Origin: Hyaloperonospora brassicae
Lineage: Eukaryota; Oomycota; Peronosporomycetes; Peronosporales; Peronosporaceae
Assembly: GCA_947650285.1 (NCBI GenBank)
Contig: CANTFL010001464.1
Coordinates: 1 to 64,000, forward strand
DNA length: 64,000 nucleotides
Reading direction: 5' to 3'
In this document: positions 1 through 11,358 of the stretch, one piece after another
How positions within the stretch are numbered: the first letter of the stretch is position 1
How the letters are laid out: every line of letters starts with the position of its first letter
Notes under the pieces: model-generated
Database searches by the model: none
Seen by the model: the letters and a program-made list of their open reading frames with translations, nothing else
Told to the model about the DNA's origin: nothing
Position numbers and translations under genes: made by a program

Positions 1-123
1 TTAATTATATTAATATAACAGTTCTACTTTTACCCTACCTACGCTTCCTCGCTTGCCACGTGTACGTCCGTCGGGGCACCCAAAACCCTTGCGTTAAGTT
101 ACGCAAGGGTGTGCCCCGTTACA
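1..123. repeat. LTR fragment at the window edge, ending in a hairpin
   Basis: The first ~75 bases align with the inner part of the LTR at 4509-4978 (shared ACAGTTCTACTTTT, then GCCACG, TGTACGT and GTCGGG blocks). They run into a hairpin at 74-119 whose arms are CGCAAGGGT and GTGCCCC with their complements. Read on the minus strand, the right edge at 123 starts TGTAACGGGG, the terminus of this LTR family, so two LTR pieces may be fused here. The fragment is cut by the window edge. Confidence 0.4.
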
Positions 124-540
124 TGTAAGACCAGACAATTTCCAAAAAGTAGCCACAATGTCGAGCACACGTAAAAGATGTCGAGCTTCCTGGAGGAAGA
201 ACGTCGAATCATTCACAAAAACTAAAAATATATGACGCTCTGCAGTCTTCGTCCCGAACACCATTACATCAAGAAGGCCAGGAGCATGCGTGATCGCTAG
301 CGCCAAGACCTCCGCCTCCAGTATCAACAATAACGGCGCGAAAGGACAACCATGACAGATCTCCGTATTAATCTCCATGGGATAGGCTCACATGATTGAC
401 CATTGCTAAGGAATTGTGACGTCGTGTTGGCATAAAGTTTGCGGAGCATCAAAGCGAAGGCCGTCAAAAACCCAAAGCGGTCCAGAACAATAAATATAAA
501 ATCGCAAGCGACCGTGACGTACACCTTCCGGAATTTTAAT
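94..540 (-). pseudogene. LINE reverse transcriptase fragment, frameshifted
   Basis: Two overlapping minus-strand frames together read like the central reverse transcriptase of a non-LTR retrotransposon. The upstream frame (about 524-360) gives VLDRFGF, LRKLYANTT and FLSNGQ. After a frameshift near 370 the downstream frame gives HGCPFAPLLLILEAEVLALAI. The catalytic box, normally F-x-D-D, reads FVND, so the first Asp is lost. The 3' end runs into LTR debris. It probably belongs to the same decayed element as the endonuclease pieces at 2.4-3.4 kb. The family is recognised by motif order only. Confidence 0.6.
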
Positions 541-907
541 CATAAACCACCCGGATGTCCTGCGCGGCGACGTCTTCTTCTTGCAAGTAGTAACTTAGAC
601 TGTCAGCATCATCATCAAGGTTTTCATCACGTGGCTACAATGCAAAAATTCTTGATGCGTATCGCCTATCTCTTCATCTATAGTGCGTTGCAGTTGTGGT
701 AAAGTGTTTTCGAAGAATGACAGACCCTACGATCGGCACGGTGAAGGGACAAGGGGTCACCCCCAGGAAAAAGGGGTGTCCGAAGGAGAAGGGGCCTCGA
801 AATTGGTTGAGCCTTCATGGGAGAGGAGCCTGCAGGACCAATCAAGTAAAGGACCGTGGATAAAGTACCGGTTAAGCGGTACTAACGGAAGAGGACCGTG
901 GTTTTTC

Positions 908-1135
908 ACTGACAGACCCGGCCCCTCTTTGTTAGACCTGAGTCCCTCACTGGTGGACCCGGCCCCTCATCGGTATACCGGGTTCCCTCACTGGTAGACC
1001 CGGTCCCCCACCCATAGAACTGGGTCTTTCATGGTAGACCTGGCCCCTCCCCGGTAGACCTGGGTACGTCACTGGTAGACCTGGGACCCTCATCGGTAGA
1101 CCTGGGTTTTTTATTGGTAGACCCGGTACCTCAAG
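908..1135. repeat. Degenerate ~22-bp GC-rich minisatellite
   Basis: About ten imperfect tandem copies of a unit near GGTAGACCYGGGTCCCTCAY, with period wobbling around 21-24 bp. The anchor GGTAGACC or a one-base variant recurs through the whole stretch. The preceding 750-900 is similarly rich in AAGGGG and GGACC and may be an older part of the array. It interrupts the decayed LINE. Nothing suggests coding. Confidence 0.65.
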
Positions 1136-2385
1136 GTATGACTATTCCTGACCAATCACATGAATTGTCAGCTCACCTGGCAAGGATAGAGTAAAGATAT
1201 TTAAGGATAGGACTTTACCGAATACTACTCAATTTGCGATCTACGTGGCATGTCGTCTTGCCTGAAGATATAACTTGTTAAGTCTACCCTCCTGTTCTGG
1301 AAAAGGGATATAATTTGCTCCCCCCGTTCAAGACAGTTGCGTGGCAAGACCAAGTGCAAGTAGGACCTCATGAAGTGTTTGTTCTGTGGGTTCGTCGTGT
1401 GGCAACTCCCCTCATTATCCGCTATCGGAAGAGGACTCTCAACCTAGCGATTAGGAAGAGCGGTAAAGACGAGGAGGTTAGCACCCCTGTGATTACACGA
1501 AAGGCGAGTAGCGACAAGCTACCTGAAGAATTTGCTTGTAAGTCCACTCTCAATCGAGCCGATTGAGTGGCCAACTATTGGCCCATCGAGTGACGCATAT
1601 CCACTCGAGGCCAAATGTCTACCTCTATCAAGGCAGCACATCTACGTCTCCGTCCGGGTCTACCGAAGAGTGCAACCCGCCAGCAGACGGGTACACAAGG
1701 TGAGTCAACGTTCCTACGCGGCATTGGGGTAACCCCACCGTAAGTTGGCAGTCCGGCACAGTGAGTGTTTTGGGAGCTCATCGCGCAGTTTTGAGACCCC
1801 ACTTCACCACACAATCGTGTAGCCAAGGATCTGGAAAAAGATTGTACCCTGTTTGGAGCAACACTATCGGCCGACAATACATGGCATCAGCGTGTCACTC
1901 TTCTTACGAAACAAGATTATGAGTCCAAACAGAAAGAAAGCTAATGGAAATTTTTCTGCCCGAATTCCGTTACCAATTGTTAATATGGAGGGTGCCAGTA
2001 AAGCTTGTGTGTCAATGTAAAAATCGTAATTGAGCTATCCGTTCCCGCAGCTTTGTTTCTGCTAAGACTAGCAGAAGCCGCGATCATATCAGGTGACAGG
2101 AATGGTCTGAACAGACGATCGTTGTCCGATTGAGTCATGTGTCGATCCCCTAATATCGTAACATATGCCGTAAAATCGTGGTCAAGTGTGCTCGTCGAGA
2201 CCTTGTTATGACTGCACCCAAGTATAGGTGTCTAATCCGTCGCAAAGCGAGCAGAAATACTGGTGTCACGAGCAAATGATGCTCCATTAAGTTTCCCTAT
2301 GCAGATAACGGTTTAATTCGCCTTTCAGTCGGAGGCCCGCTTGAAATCCCACCGCAGTCGATCTGTCGTTCACTCCTATAGATTC

Positions 2386-3363
2386 CTAGCTCCTGACAAA
2401 ATATTCCTCCTGCAGGGACTTTTGATCGGATTGGAGTATCTGCTTCCAAGAATATATACCCGCACGAACTTGAGCTTCTGATCTTTTAGCATACCGTTTA
2501 CTACGCTGTTTATCTTGATTGAGTATGGTCGTAATCGCCAAAATAACGCACTTAGGAATGATACTTTCCCAGGTAATAACTGAGACCGACCGCCTTATTT
2601 CTTGACTGATCATCTCCACCATCAAATCAGCCTTGACCCGAGTCTCTTAGGAAGAACTAATACAGTAAGTGACGACGAGACTCTTGCGAGGGACATGAAT
2701 ATTCCACAAACTTGCGTGAGAAGTAGCGACAACCGCTCATGATCAGAATCTACTGGTGGGGCCAAAACTCCAACCCATTGCTCCCATGAGGTCCACTGGT
2801 GCATTAAGTAAAACCGGTCTATCCTACTAGCAGTGGACTGTGTCCAGAAATTAAATTATTCGGTTGGCTCGGGCGGTTTGCCGTCGTCGAGCGGTGCCGA
2901 TATAATGCGCGAATTCGCAAGTCTTAACCTGGTGGCAAGGCCAGTAAGATCCTCACTTTTCGGGCGCCCCGTCCGGCGACCACCAAGCCGATGTAATACA
3001 GGACTTTGAACGGCGTATAAGTCACCCGCCAGGACTACTGCGCACAACGGCCAAGGCAATAGCATTAACAGGGGGGAAAGCTTCGCGCTCTCATGAAGTA
3101 TAAGGGGCTTAGATATTATAAAACAAGACCCTAAATATCATCAAACAGGCAACGCGTTTTGTTTATAGTTCCGGACACCAAGGAGTTGCATCTGCAGCAC
3201 GGCTAGGATCGAGCAAGAAATCTACCCCACCAATTTTTCCTTGTTCGACACTCCAATACAAAAGAAGCGAACCGTCAAAACGGGAATTGTGACCCCACCG
3301 CCGCCTACAATCACGTCGTAGCCTCGCGGCTAAGTCAACGCTGTCGACATGTGTTTCCTGCAA
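2386..3363 (-). pseudogene. LINE endonuclease and linker remnants
   Basis: Minus-strand fragments in successive frames resemble the AP-type endonuclease of a non-LTR element. At 3363-3163: QETH (the catalytic Glu box) followed by WGHNSRFDGS and GGVDFLLDPS. At 3065-2856: VVLAGDLYAV, then RLGGRRTGRPKSEDL and ATRLRLANS. At 2625-2386 a linker-like piece has WESIIPKCVILAITTI and KQRSKRYAKR. All are separated by stops and frame changes, so the element is dead. Order and orientation agree with the reverse transcriptase remnant at 94-540. Between about 700 and 2380 I recognise nothing except the minisatellite. Confidence 0.55.
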
Positions 3364-3924
3364 AAAGCGTAAGATAGGTCTGCTGTCGACAAGGACTCTT
3401 CTTCATGCTCCATCTACCCGTCGCAAGTATTGTCCTTAAAACCCTGTACATTCTGTGGGCCGACACACACCACACGCTTACTTCGACAAATGGCGTCCTG
3501 TGAGACCATTTGGTCCAAAAACCGTGCTTGTGTCGGTAGTGTATACCATATACGTTGGGCGGGGGACAGACTAGCAGTAGCTGCCGGCAAAACTGGCGTC
3601 GATGGTGTGGACTGCTCTTAGTAGCAAAGAGTTCGCTAGGGTCTCATCGGGGCGAGGGCGAGCGATTGCTCAAAAAATGTTTCAATATCGTCCAGTCCGT
3701 TGAAGCGACCATGGCTGAGTATTCCTCTCGGTACAGCTTAATACTCTTCAGCACCGCAAAATGCCGTCGCAACCTCGTCGTGACGCCGTTATCATAATTC
3801 CCCTCGCTGCTCGTCAAAGCGTCAAATTTGTCGTGATAAATCAACAAGCATATTGTATGACGAGCCAACCGAGTCTTGTGACGATCGTCGGAGCGAAGTA
3901 GTAATTCATCACTTGCGATCCCCT

Positions 3925-4416
3925 TTACCGTAAGCGTTGCCAGTCATCGCTACTGCCAAATACAGGAGACAGCACCGAGCCCGCTAAGTTTCGTGAGGTC
4001 CGCCCCTTGCAATTGTCGAGCCCGATGTGGGTCTCACGATCGTTGGTCCGGCCACGATATGCCTTCAAAAAATACATGCATTCTTGCCGACAGTTCGCGG
4101 TCCATGTCAGCAAGATTTCTTTACTCAGTCGCGATAAAAGCGCAAATTTATGAGCAAACCGGTGGACCAACCGGAGAACAATCCTTGGTTCCACTTTAGC
4201 CGTTCGAACCCACTTGGCAGGCGATCCGTAAACTTTTGGGGAATCAACCGTCGACGTCTTGATACATTCCGATGCTAAGTCTAGCCACATGTCCTTCCAC
4301 TCCCTGCTGCTCACAAGCTGTGATTTCGGTTCTGGAACTGCTTCAAGCAGCAATATGTCGTTATTGCTCTTTCCTTCTTTTAATACCAGAGAGTTGTGAT
4401 TGTTCCGAACAATCAC
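3925..4416 (-). pseudogene. Uncharacterised 163-codon frame, possibly LINE 5' ORF
   Basis: An open frame of 163 codons lying just upstream, in minus-strand order, of the endonuclease remnant. It is basic and I recognise no domain. Its position suggests an ORF1/gag-like region or the N-terminal part of the same LINE. The right edge is cut by the gypsy LTR at 4509. It could also be chance. Confidence 0.25.
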
Positions 4417-4508
4417 GCCCGCTTTTTCCTCTCATCTGGTGTCATGACGTGAAACCGCTTTCCAGAAGCGCTTGCTCGCGGTTCCCGATGATACGTCCGC
4501 AGCTCCAT

Positions 4509-4978
4509 TGTAACAGGGTGAGCCCGTTTCATAAAAATTGGTACGAAAGTACCAATTTTTGAACATTTTCTATTTTGATAATATTCAATCAACATCACTC
4601 GAGAAAAGTGATGTTGTCGGAATATTACCTCTAAGGGTAATATCCGTGGAGGGGTCCACTTCTTGGTTGATGTACCGTTTACATCACCCAATTTAACTAC
4701 CAATCGCTGCTGGACAGAAGACCCACCTAGGAGACAGTAGTTTACTATAGTTATATTAAGACGAAAGATGATTTAGCAAGAAACATAACTATATTAAATA
4801 ACAGTTCTACTTCAAAAAACAGTTCTACTTTTCCCTCAAGACAGAGCTTTCCGTTTCTGTTTTGTCTTGGTCGCGCTTCGTCACGCCACGCGTACGTGAC
4901 GTCGGGCGTACGCACCCTTGTACTGTTATCAATACAAGGCCTTGCTCAGTTATTTGAGCAAGAGCGTTCCTCTTCACA
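4509..4978 (+). repeat. 5' LTR of the gypsy element
   Basis: It begins TGTAACAGGG and ends CACA just before a primer-binding-site-like TGGTAGCAC, giving 470 bp. The matching right-arm LTR is 472 bp, and a diverged relative at 38.2-38.7 kb is about the same size. The LTR carries stacked hairpins: a 12-bp stem with GAAA loop at 4533-4560 (AAAAATTGGTAC paired with GTACCAATTTTT), AACATCACT/AGTGATGTT near 4591-4614, and ATATTACC/GGTAATAT near 4620-4642. Confidence 0.75.
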
Positions 4979-4980
4979 CC

Positions 4981-4993
4981 TGGTAGCACTTTG
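4981..4993 (+). other. Putative primer binding site
   Basis: TGGTAGCAC lies two bases after the LTR's terminal CACA. A start of TGGTA is typical of LTR-element primer binding sites complementary to the 3' end of initiator tRNA-Met. The same sequence occurs in the inverted arm at 12946-12954. Only the first nine or so bases look tRNA-like. Confidence 0.45.
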
Positions 4994-5116
4994 CAGTCCG
5001 TCCAGCGACCACCCATCTTACCCATCATGAATATGATGGTTGAGGGAGAGATCTTTCACGTCACACGTGAAGGCTTCGCTCATTTGAGTGACCTCGAATG
5101 AGCCGCGGTAGGGCGA

Positions 5117-5749
5117 ATGAGCTCTACCGTGGGCGACATTGGCGTTACCGCTATGTTGGAATCTCTTGACAGAGACCAACAACATGCCGCTATCGCCAGG
5201 TTCATTCGGCATGAACTTGGCTCCGAACGAGAGAAAGTAGCCTTGCTTCACCATCAAGGTTCTCAAAAGGCTGAGCAGTTGGGGGAACTCGGTCCTTAAC
5301 AGACAGAGCTGTTGAGACAGCAGCAATTCAATGCTGCTGTGGGCGGGACGACACACACGCGTCTCCCCGAGATATTCAAGGTTGACATCCCGAAGTACAG
5401 AGGAGTCGAGGAAGGATCCCTGTTGTTATGGGTCGGCGAATGAGAAAGAGCCATAAAGGCACGTCGTATCGTTGATGAGCAAATGAAACTAACATTTGCT
5501 CAATCCCACTTGGCAGGGCGTGCCAAGACTTGGTCCTTAGGGCTCGGGATGAGCGACCCATACGCTTTTGAGTCGCTAGAAGCCTTTAAGACCCGGTTCA
5601 AACGAACATTTGAACCGCCTCGGGCTGAGTTCAGGGCTCGATCAGAGCTCCTGAAACTCAAACAAGGTAAGCGTGGAGAGAGAGAGGGTGTGCACGCTTA
5701 TACTCAGCATATACGACTCCTTGCGAGTATTATAACTGCAAGCCTGTAA
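5117..5749 (+). pseudogene. gypsy gag, N-terminal and core region, with stops
   Basis: One continuous frame from ATG 5117 is broken by TAA at 5297-5299 and TGA at 5441-5443, then ends at TAA 5747-5749. It reads as a retrotransposon Gag: a glutamine-rich segment, TRLPEIFKVDIPKYRG, then LTFAQSHLAGRAKTWSL and FKTRFKRTFEPP, the usual core signature. Near 5743 a one-base loss moves the frame, so the C-terminal part of Gag continues in the next ORF. Both stops and the frameshift also occur in the inverted copy. Confidence 0.8.
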
Positions 5750-5760
5750 ATGAACACACG

Positions 5761-6576
5761 TTGATTACTGTGTTCATGCAAGGGATCTCAGATGGTCCCG
5801 TCAGGAATCACCTGTTCCGCTTAAAGCTGTATACTCTAGAAGATGCAATTGCAGCAGCGGAACAGGAAGACTTTAGCATGAGACAAGCTCATGCTAGCTC
5901 GAGCTCTTATTGTCCACCGAGACGACAAGAGACTGGAGGTCCGGAACCAATAGACCTCTGTTATGTTGAGAGCGATAAACCTCGCTCTTCAAACAACAAG
6001 CGATTGCAGAAGGGCAATCGCTGCCAGAAGTTGGGACACTACGCTTACGAGTGTAGTCCCCCTCGCCCAGTACCAAACAGTAATGAGCGCAATGGTCGTC
6101 CATTTGCCAAAAGGGGCAATGGGCGTAGGTCCAGCGCTGTTGCGAAACGCCCTACTGATCCAGCAACCTCACGAGAATTTGCAAACCTCTTGACGAAAGT
6201 TGCTCCAGATACACAGTCACTGTGTGTCTCTGCACCTGGTGATGAGATATCACTCATAACCTCGAAGTTGCAAGTGACAAAAGATATAACACTATGTGCT
6301 CTGATTGACTGTGGGGCGTCGAACAACTTTGTTCGTCGCCAGTCACTGGATGATCGTGGGCTCAAGTTCGTTGAGCGCGACATTCCCCTCACAAGGATGA
6401 CGGTGCGCCTTGCTACAGGCGCATCGATAACCGTTAAGAAGCGTGTAGTGGGAATCCACTACACGTCAGAGGGCGAACAGTACGATGATGACTTCATCGC
6501 ACTGGACCTGGATGACAAATTTGATGTCATCCTAGGATTACCTTGGCTCAGAAGGTACGAGCCAAGGGTGAGCTGA
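5761..6576 (+). pseudogene. gypsy gag C-terminus and retropepsin-type protease
   Basis: A 271-codon frame that continues Gag after a frameshift. A zinc-knuckle relic reads RCQKLGHYAYEC: the last Cys-His-Cys are present but the first Cys position is Gly. The aspartic protease follows, with LCALIDCGASNNFV (active Asp about residue 183, D-C-G-A in place of D-S/T-G-A) and VILGLPWLRRYEP at its end. TGA 6574-6576, probably once TGG, separates it from the RT frame, which continues in phase from 6589. The gene is inactive as it stands. Confidence 0.8.
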
Positions 6577-6588
6577 CAGCATCGACCC

Positions 6589-8571
6589 ATGAAGACGTCT
6601 GCCGTTTGTTCGTCAGATGAACATCTGATGAACGTCATGGAGCGTCCACAAGCGTGTGGATGTACTGCGAGTGAGTACGATGGCCTCACTTGCGGTACGG
6701 TCGTTAGCACGACTGCACAAGACCTCAGTGTAGCTGATCGCTACACTGTCGAGCAAGCTCCCGGCGGATGTACAGATGCACGGGCAGCGCCGAAGCTTCA
6801 CCACTCAAATAAGTCGAGTGGACCGGAACATGGATGTATGCCTAGCCGGCAACATTCTAGAAGAAAGAAACCTGTTGCCGCCAAAGGGCAACACGGTCAT
6901 CCTAGGTCGACTGGAGAGCCGACCGTAGAGGATCGAGACCTGACTGTGGTTGCACAGCCACAGTCAGAAGACGTCGAGGGAATAAGTCCCCACGTGCTTG
7001 AGGAAGGACTTCCTCAAGAGTTGAATACGAATGGATTAGGCTCTCAGCAACCTGTGGAAACAAGTTCCCAGGAAGAAACCGAGACGTTGAACGTCTTGGT
7101 CAATGACGGATTAAGTATAGGCGCTTATACACTTGATCTGATTGTGCCTCCGAAGTTAACTTCGGAGATAAATCAATTGTCAACGCTAGAACCGAAACGC
7201 TTTTTGCGTGATCTGCGTAGTGGCAAGGTCAAGCAGATCTGCATACTCGTCACAGGGGATGAGTATGTGGCCGATATTCGGTCGGCAACAGTGTTTGATG
7301 AGAACGAACGGGTTCTCAGCAGCTCATCGATGGACGAAAGTGTCCTCGATGAGAAGACTCGGATTGAGCGATACGCGTCCCAATCCTGGGAGTCACTTCA
7401 GGCAAATCCTTTGTATAAGGATTTGATCGAATCCAAGTATGTGTTCCCTGAATCCGTACCTTGCGAGTTGCCTAAAGACAAAGGCACTCGACACGAGATC
7501 GAGCTCAAACCGGGCTCGAAGTACTGTGTCATGAAGCAGTGGCCACTGCCTCGTGAACAAGTACTAGCGATCGACAAGTTCTTTGCCGATCGCTTAGCAG
7601 CGGGCCATGTGAGGGAATCAACATCCCCTCACAGCTCTCCGACCTTCTGTGTGCGAAAGGCCACAGGAGGATGGCGGATAGTGCACTCATTTAACAAATT
7701 GAATGCTGCAACGGTACCGGCTCAGACGCCGATACCGAGGAAGGACGTAATCATAGATGGTATGTCTAAGAGTACCATCTTTTCGTCCATGGATCTGATG
7801 GATGGATTCTATCAGATCCTGATGCGTGAACGGGACGTCCCGTTCACGGCAGTGAGTACCCCCAGCGGGATGCTGTGGGAGTGGCTAGTGATGCCACAGG
7901 GGCTGAGTAATGCCCCTGCAACATTCAACAGATGTGTAACAAATCTGTTGAGACCGGTGCGAGACTTCGCACCGAGTTACTTCGACGATGTGTTCGTCCA
8001 TATCCGGGCTATAAACGGAAAGACGGACGTTGAAGTTCACAGAACTCACGTTCGTCAGGTTCTTCAACTTATGCGCAAGTATAAGTTGTACGCCAACCTC
8101 AAGAAGTGTATCTTTGCGGCTAGCGAAATACCACTTCTTGGGTGCATCGTGGGTAAACACGGCGTACGCCCTGATCCCGAAAAGATCAAGGCGATCACCG
8201 ACTGGCACGTGCCAGTCGATGTCAAGAGACTTCGTAAGTTCCTTGGGCTAGCGGCGTACTTGCACAAGTACTCGCGCAACAACGCCGAGATGACTGTTCA
8301 TGTTTCTTGTCTGCTCAAGAAAAATGTCAAGTGGTCATGGAACGCTGAGTGCCAGCGTTCCTTTGAAGGTATCAAGCCAAGCTTGATGCAATCGCCGATA
8401 CTGGCGATTGCAGATCAGAACAGACCATTCCATGTAGTCTGTGACGCCAGCGATTTTGCGATCGGCTGTGCGTTGATGCAATTTAACACAGATGGCGCGG
8501 AGCGCGTCATCTGCTATCAATCCCGTCAGCCGCAACCAGATGAGCGTAATTATCTAGTCCACGACAAATAA
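6589..8571 (+). pseudogene. gypsy reverse transcriptase with RNase H start
   Basis: A 660-codon frame with about 250 residues of linker before a Ty3/gypsy reverse transcriptase. Visible motifs are RESTSPHSSPTFCVRK, FSSMDLMDGFYQI, MPQGLSNAPATFNRC and the catalytic box SYFDDVFVH (Asp at about 466-467), followed by LGCIVGKHGVRPDPEKI. An RNase H-like domain starts with VVCDASDFAIGCALMQ and is cut by TAA 8569-8571. The RT itself looks complete, but it lies downstream of stops and could not be made from a normal gag-pol. The frame is full of perfect inverted repeats, for example 7148-7167, 7826-7847, 8199-8218 and 8388-8411. Confidence 0.85.
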
Positions 8572-10446
8572 ATCCTTGCAATGAAGTACGCACTGACCAA
8601 GTTTCGCGTCTATCTCTAAGGAGATAGACCGTTCATCGTCTATACGGACCATACGTCACTACGCACGGCCGTACACAGTCCACACCTCCCGCAACGAATG
8701 GCGAGGTGGCTGTCTTTCTATTCGCAGTACAACTTCTACGTCTAGAATAAACCAGGACGAATCAACATCGTCGCTGACGCTCTATCGCGCTGACGCTCTA
8801 TCACGCTGACCCGATTTCGAGTCGAGCGCGCAATCCAACAGTGAAGATAAGTCGACTGTTGCAACACTTACAGCCAGTGCGCCGTCGTCAAGTCTACTTG
8901 ACGAAGTGCAAAATACTTAAGGAGAGGACAAGGATCTTATGCGCTTGATGGATCATCTGGTGAATCCATCTCGTAAATCTTGAAGGATAGACCGGCTTTG
9001 TACCGATCCTCTTCGGATTGGTACACAACACGCAACGGGTTGCTCTATTATATAGCCGTTGCCGGCGACACGCCTCGTGTCGTCGTCCCCACTCATATTG
9101 ATTTGCGCTTACGCATCATGTATGAGTGCCACGATGCCCCAACAGGCGAGCATCGTGGTCGGGAAAGGACTTACCTTACGGAAGTCGTAACTTTTATTGG
9201 CCCCTCCAGTATCGGTTTGAGCCCAAGTACATTCGCGCTTGCGAGGATTGTCAACGGGGGAATCCTAGTACTTCATCCCGTGCACCCTTACCGCCTCTTC
9301 CTGTCCCGGAAGAGTGCTAGTAGTCAGTTTCAACGGACTTCGTCTTCGGTTTCCCTGAAGACGCTCACAAGAATAATGGTGTTCTTGTGTTTTTTTGACC
9401 GGTTCAGCAAGATGGTGCATCTTGCTGCTGCCCCCGAGTCGATCACGGCACAAGGCTGTGCTCTTGTCTTTATCGAAACAGTGTTTCGACTTCATGGGTT
9501 ACCCCGTCAACTCGTATCCTACCGTGACCCTCGTTTCATGGCGGATTTTTGGCAGTTCTTGTTCCATTCACTCGGTCACTCGGAACGCGGTTGAAGATGT
9601 CGACATCTGACCATCCCGAAACAGATAATCAGACGGAACATGCCAACCGCGTCCCCGAAGAGATACTTCGAGGATACGTCCACTCGTTTTCGAGTTGGAG
9701 CGAATACCTTCCGATGGTGGAATTTGCCATCAATAATTCGGTGCATGCTTCTACACAGCACACACCGTTCTTCGTGAATGGTTTACGCCACCCACGTCTG
9801 CCCACTCTTTAAGAGTGTGACTCTTGGATAAGGGGGGGAGGGACTCGCTCGAGCAAAAATCGTTCTGGCTCTTGCTCATCACGTGTCGACGCTAACGTCG
9901 TCACGTATGATGCCGATGTCGATCAGGTCGACATCGATGAAGAAGATCACCTCAATAATAGCGATGACGCTTTTGTTGATTCAGATGATGAGAACGATGC
10001 TGGTATTTTCAGCATCGCCAACGACTATTCCGGCGAGAATGATGACTCCCTCGCTGATGAACAAAAATAGAAAAGGACTCTTTCTGCAGTTCGCACAAGG
10101 CGAACTGAACACAACGAGGCCGAGTCAGACGAAGGATTTCTGCTGGCTCGTGAGGCAGTTTTCTTTGTCGTGCAGGATTCCATCGCTAACGCAGTGTACT
10201 GTCAGAAACGGAACGCTGACAAGAATGGAAGAGCAAATGTACATTCATTTGTCGAAGGCGACTTAGTCCTACTATCTACGGTAAACCTACCTAGACACGT
10301 AGTGACCAATGTAGGCATAATAAAATACTGCCCAAGTACATCATACCCTTTCGTGTGCTACGTCGACAAGGCAAAGCATACACAACCGAACTGCCACGTA
10401 AGGCGTCTCCGCCCGTACTGTCAGTACGAGCTCTCTTCCGACGATG
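8572..10446 (+). pseudogene. gypsy RNase H remainder, integrase and C-terminal tail, decayed
   Basis: RNase H resumes after the stop (ILAMKYALTKFRVYL, then IVYTDHTSLRTAVH) but has further in-frame stops. Integrase pieces lie in shifting frames: LYYIAVAGDTPRVVVP, YECHDAPTGEHRGRE, FDRFSKMVHLAAAPESITAQG, FRLHGLPRQLV and SDHPETDNQTEHANRV. An acidic then basic tail (9.8-10.4 kb) ends in RRLRPYCQYELSSDDEVP, where the sequence switches into the inverted copy. At least five frame interruptions are visible. No polypurine tract or 3' LTR follows. Confidence 0.75.
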
Positions 10447-10509
10447 AAGTACCTTTGTCCTTATGCAACTCGCAAGGCAAGTATTCAGGGAATACATCCT
10501 TGGATTCGA

Positions 10510-11346
10510 TCAAATCCTTATACAAAGGATTGCCTGAAGCGACTCCCAGGATTGAGACGTGTGTCGCTCAATCCGAGTCTTCACATCGAGGACACTTTCG
10601 TCCATCGATGAGCTGCTGAGAACCCGTTCGTTCTCATCAAACACTGTTGCCGACCGAATATCGGCCACATAATCATCCTCTGTGACGAGTATGCAGATCT
10701 GCTTGACCTTGCCACTACGCAGATCACGCAAAAAGCATTCAGGTTCAAGCGTTGACAACTGAGTTATCTCCGAAGTTAACTTCGGAGGCACAATCAGATC
10801 AAGTGTATAAGCGCCTATACTTAATCCGTCATTGACCAAGACGTTCAACGTCTCGGTTTCTTCCTGGGAACTTGTTTCCACAGGTTGCTGAGAGCCTAAT
10901 CCATTCGTATTCAACTCTTGAGGAAGTCCTTCCTCAAGCACGTGGGGACTTATTCCCTCGACGTCTTCTGACTGTGGCTGTGCAACCACAGTCAGGTCTC
11001 GATCCTCTACGGTCGACTCTCCAGTCGATCTAGGATGACCGTGTTGCCCTTTGGTGGCAACAGGTTTCTTTCTTCTAGAATGTTGCCGGCTAGGCATACA
11101 TCCATGTTACGGTCCACTCGACTTATTTGAGTGGTGAAGCTTCGGCGCTGCCCGTGCATCTGTACATCCACCGGGAGCTTGCTCGACAGTGTAGCGATCA
11201 GCTACACTGAGGTCTTGTGCAGTCGTGCTAACGACCGTACCGCAAGTGAGGCCATCGTACTCACCCGCAGTACATCCACACGCTTGTGGACGCTCCATGA
11301 CGTTCATCAGATGTTCATCTGACGAACAAACGGCAGACGTCTTCAT
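10510..11346 (-). pseudogene. gypsy RT N-terminal linker fragment (right arm)
   Basis: Two in-phase minus-strand frames, 11346-11107 and 11097-10510, match the first ~275 residues of the left RT frame. They are separated by a private stop (TAA where the left arm has GAA). The copy ends before the polymerase motifs, so no RT domain is encoded. Confidence 0.8.
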
Positions 11347-11358
11347 GGGTCGATGCTG

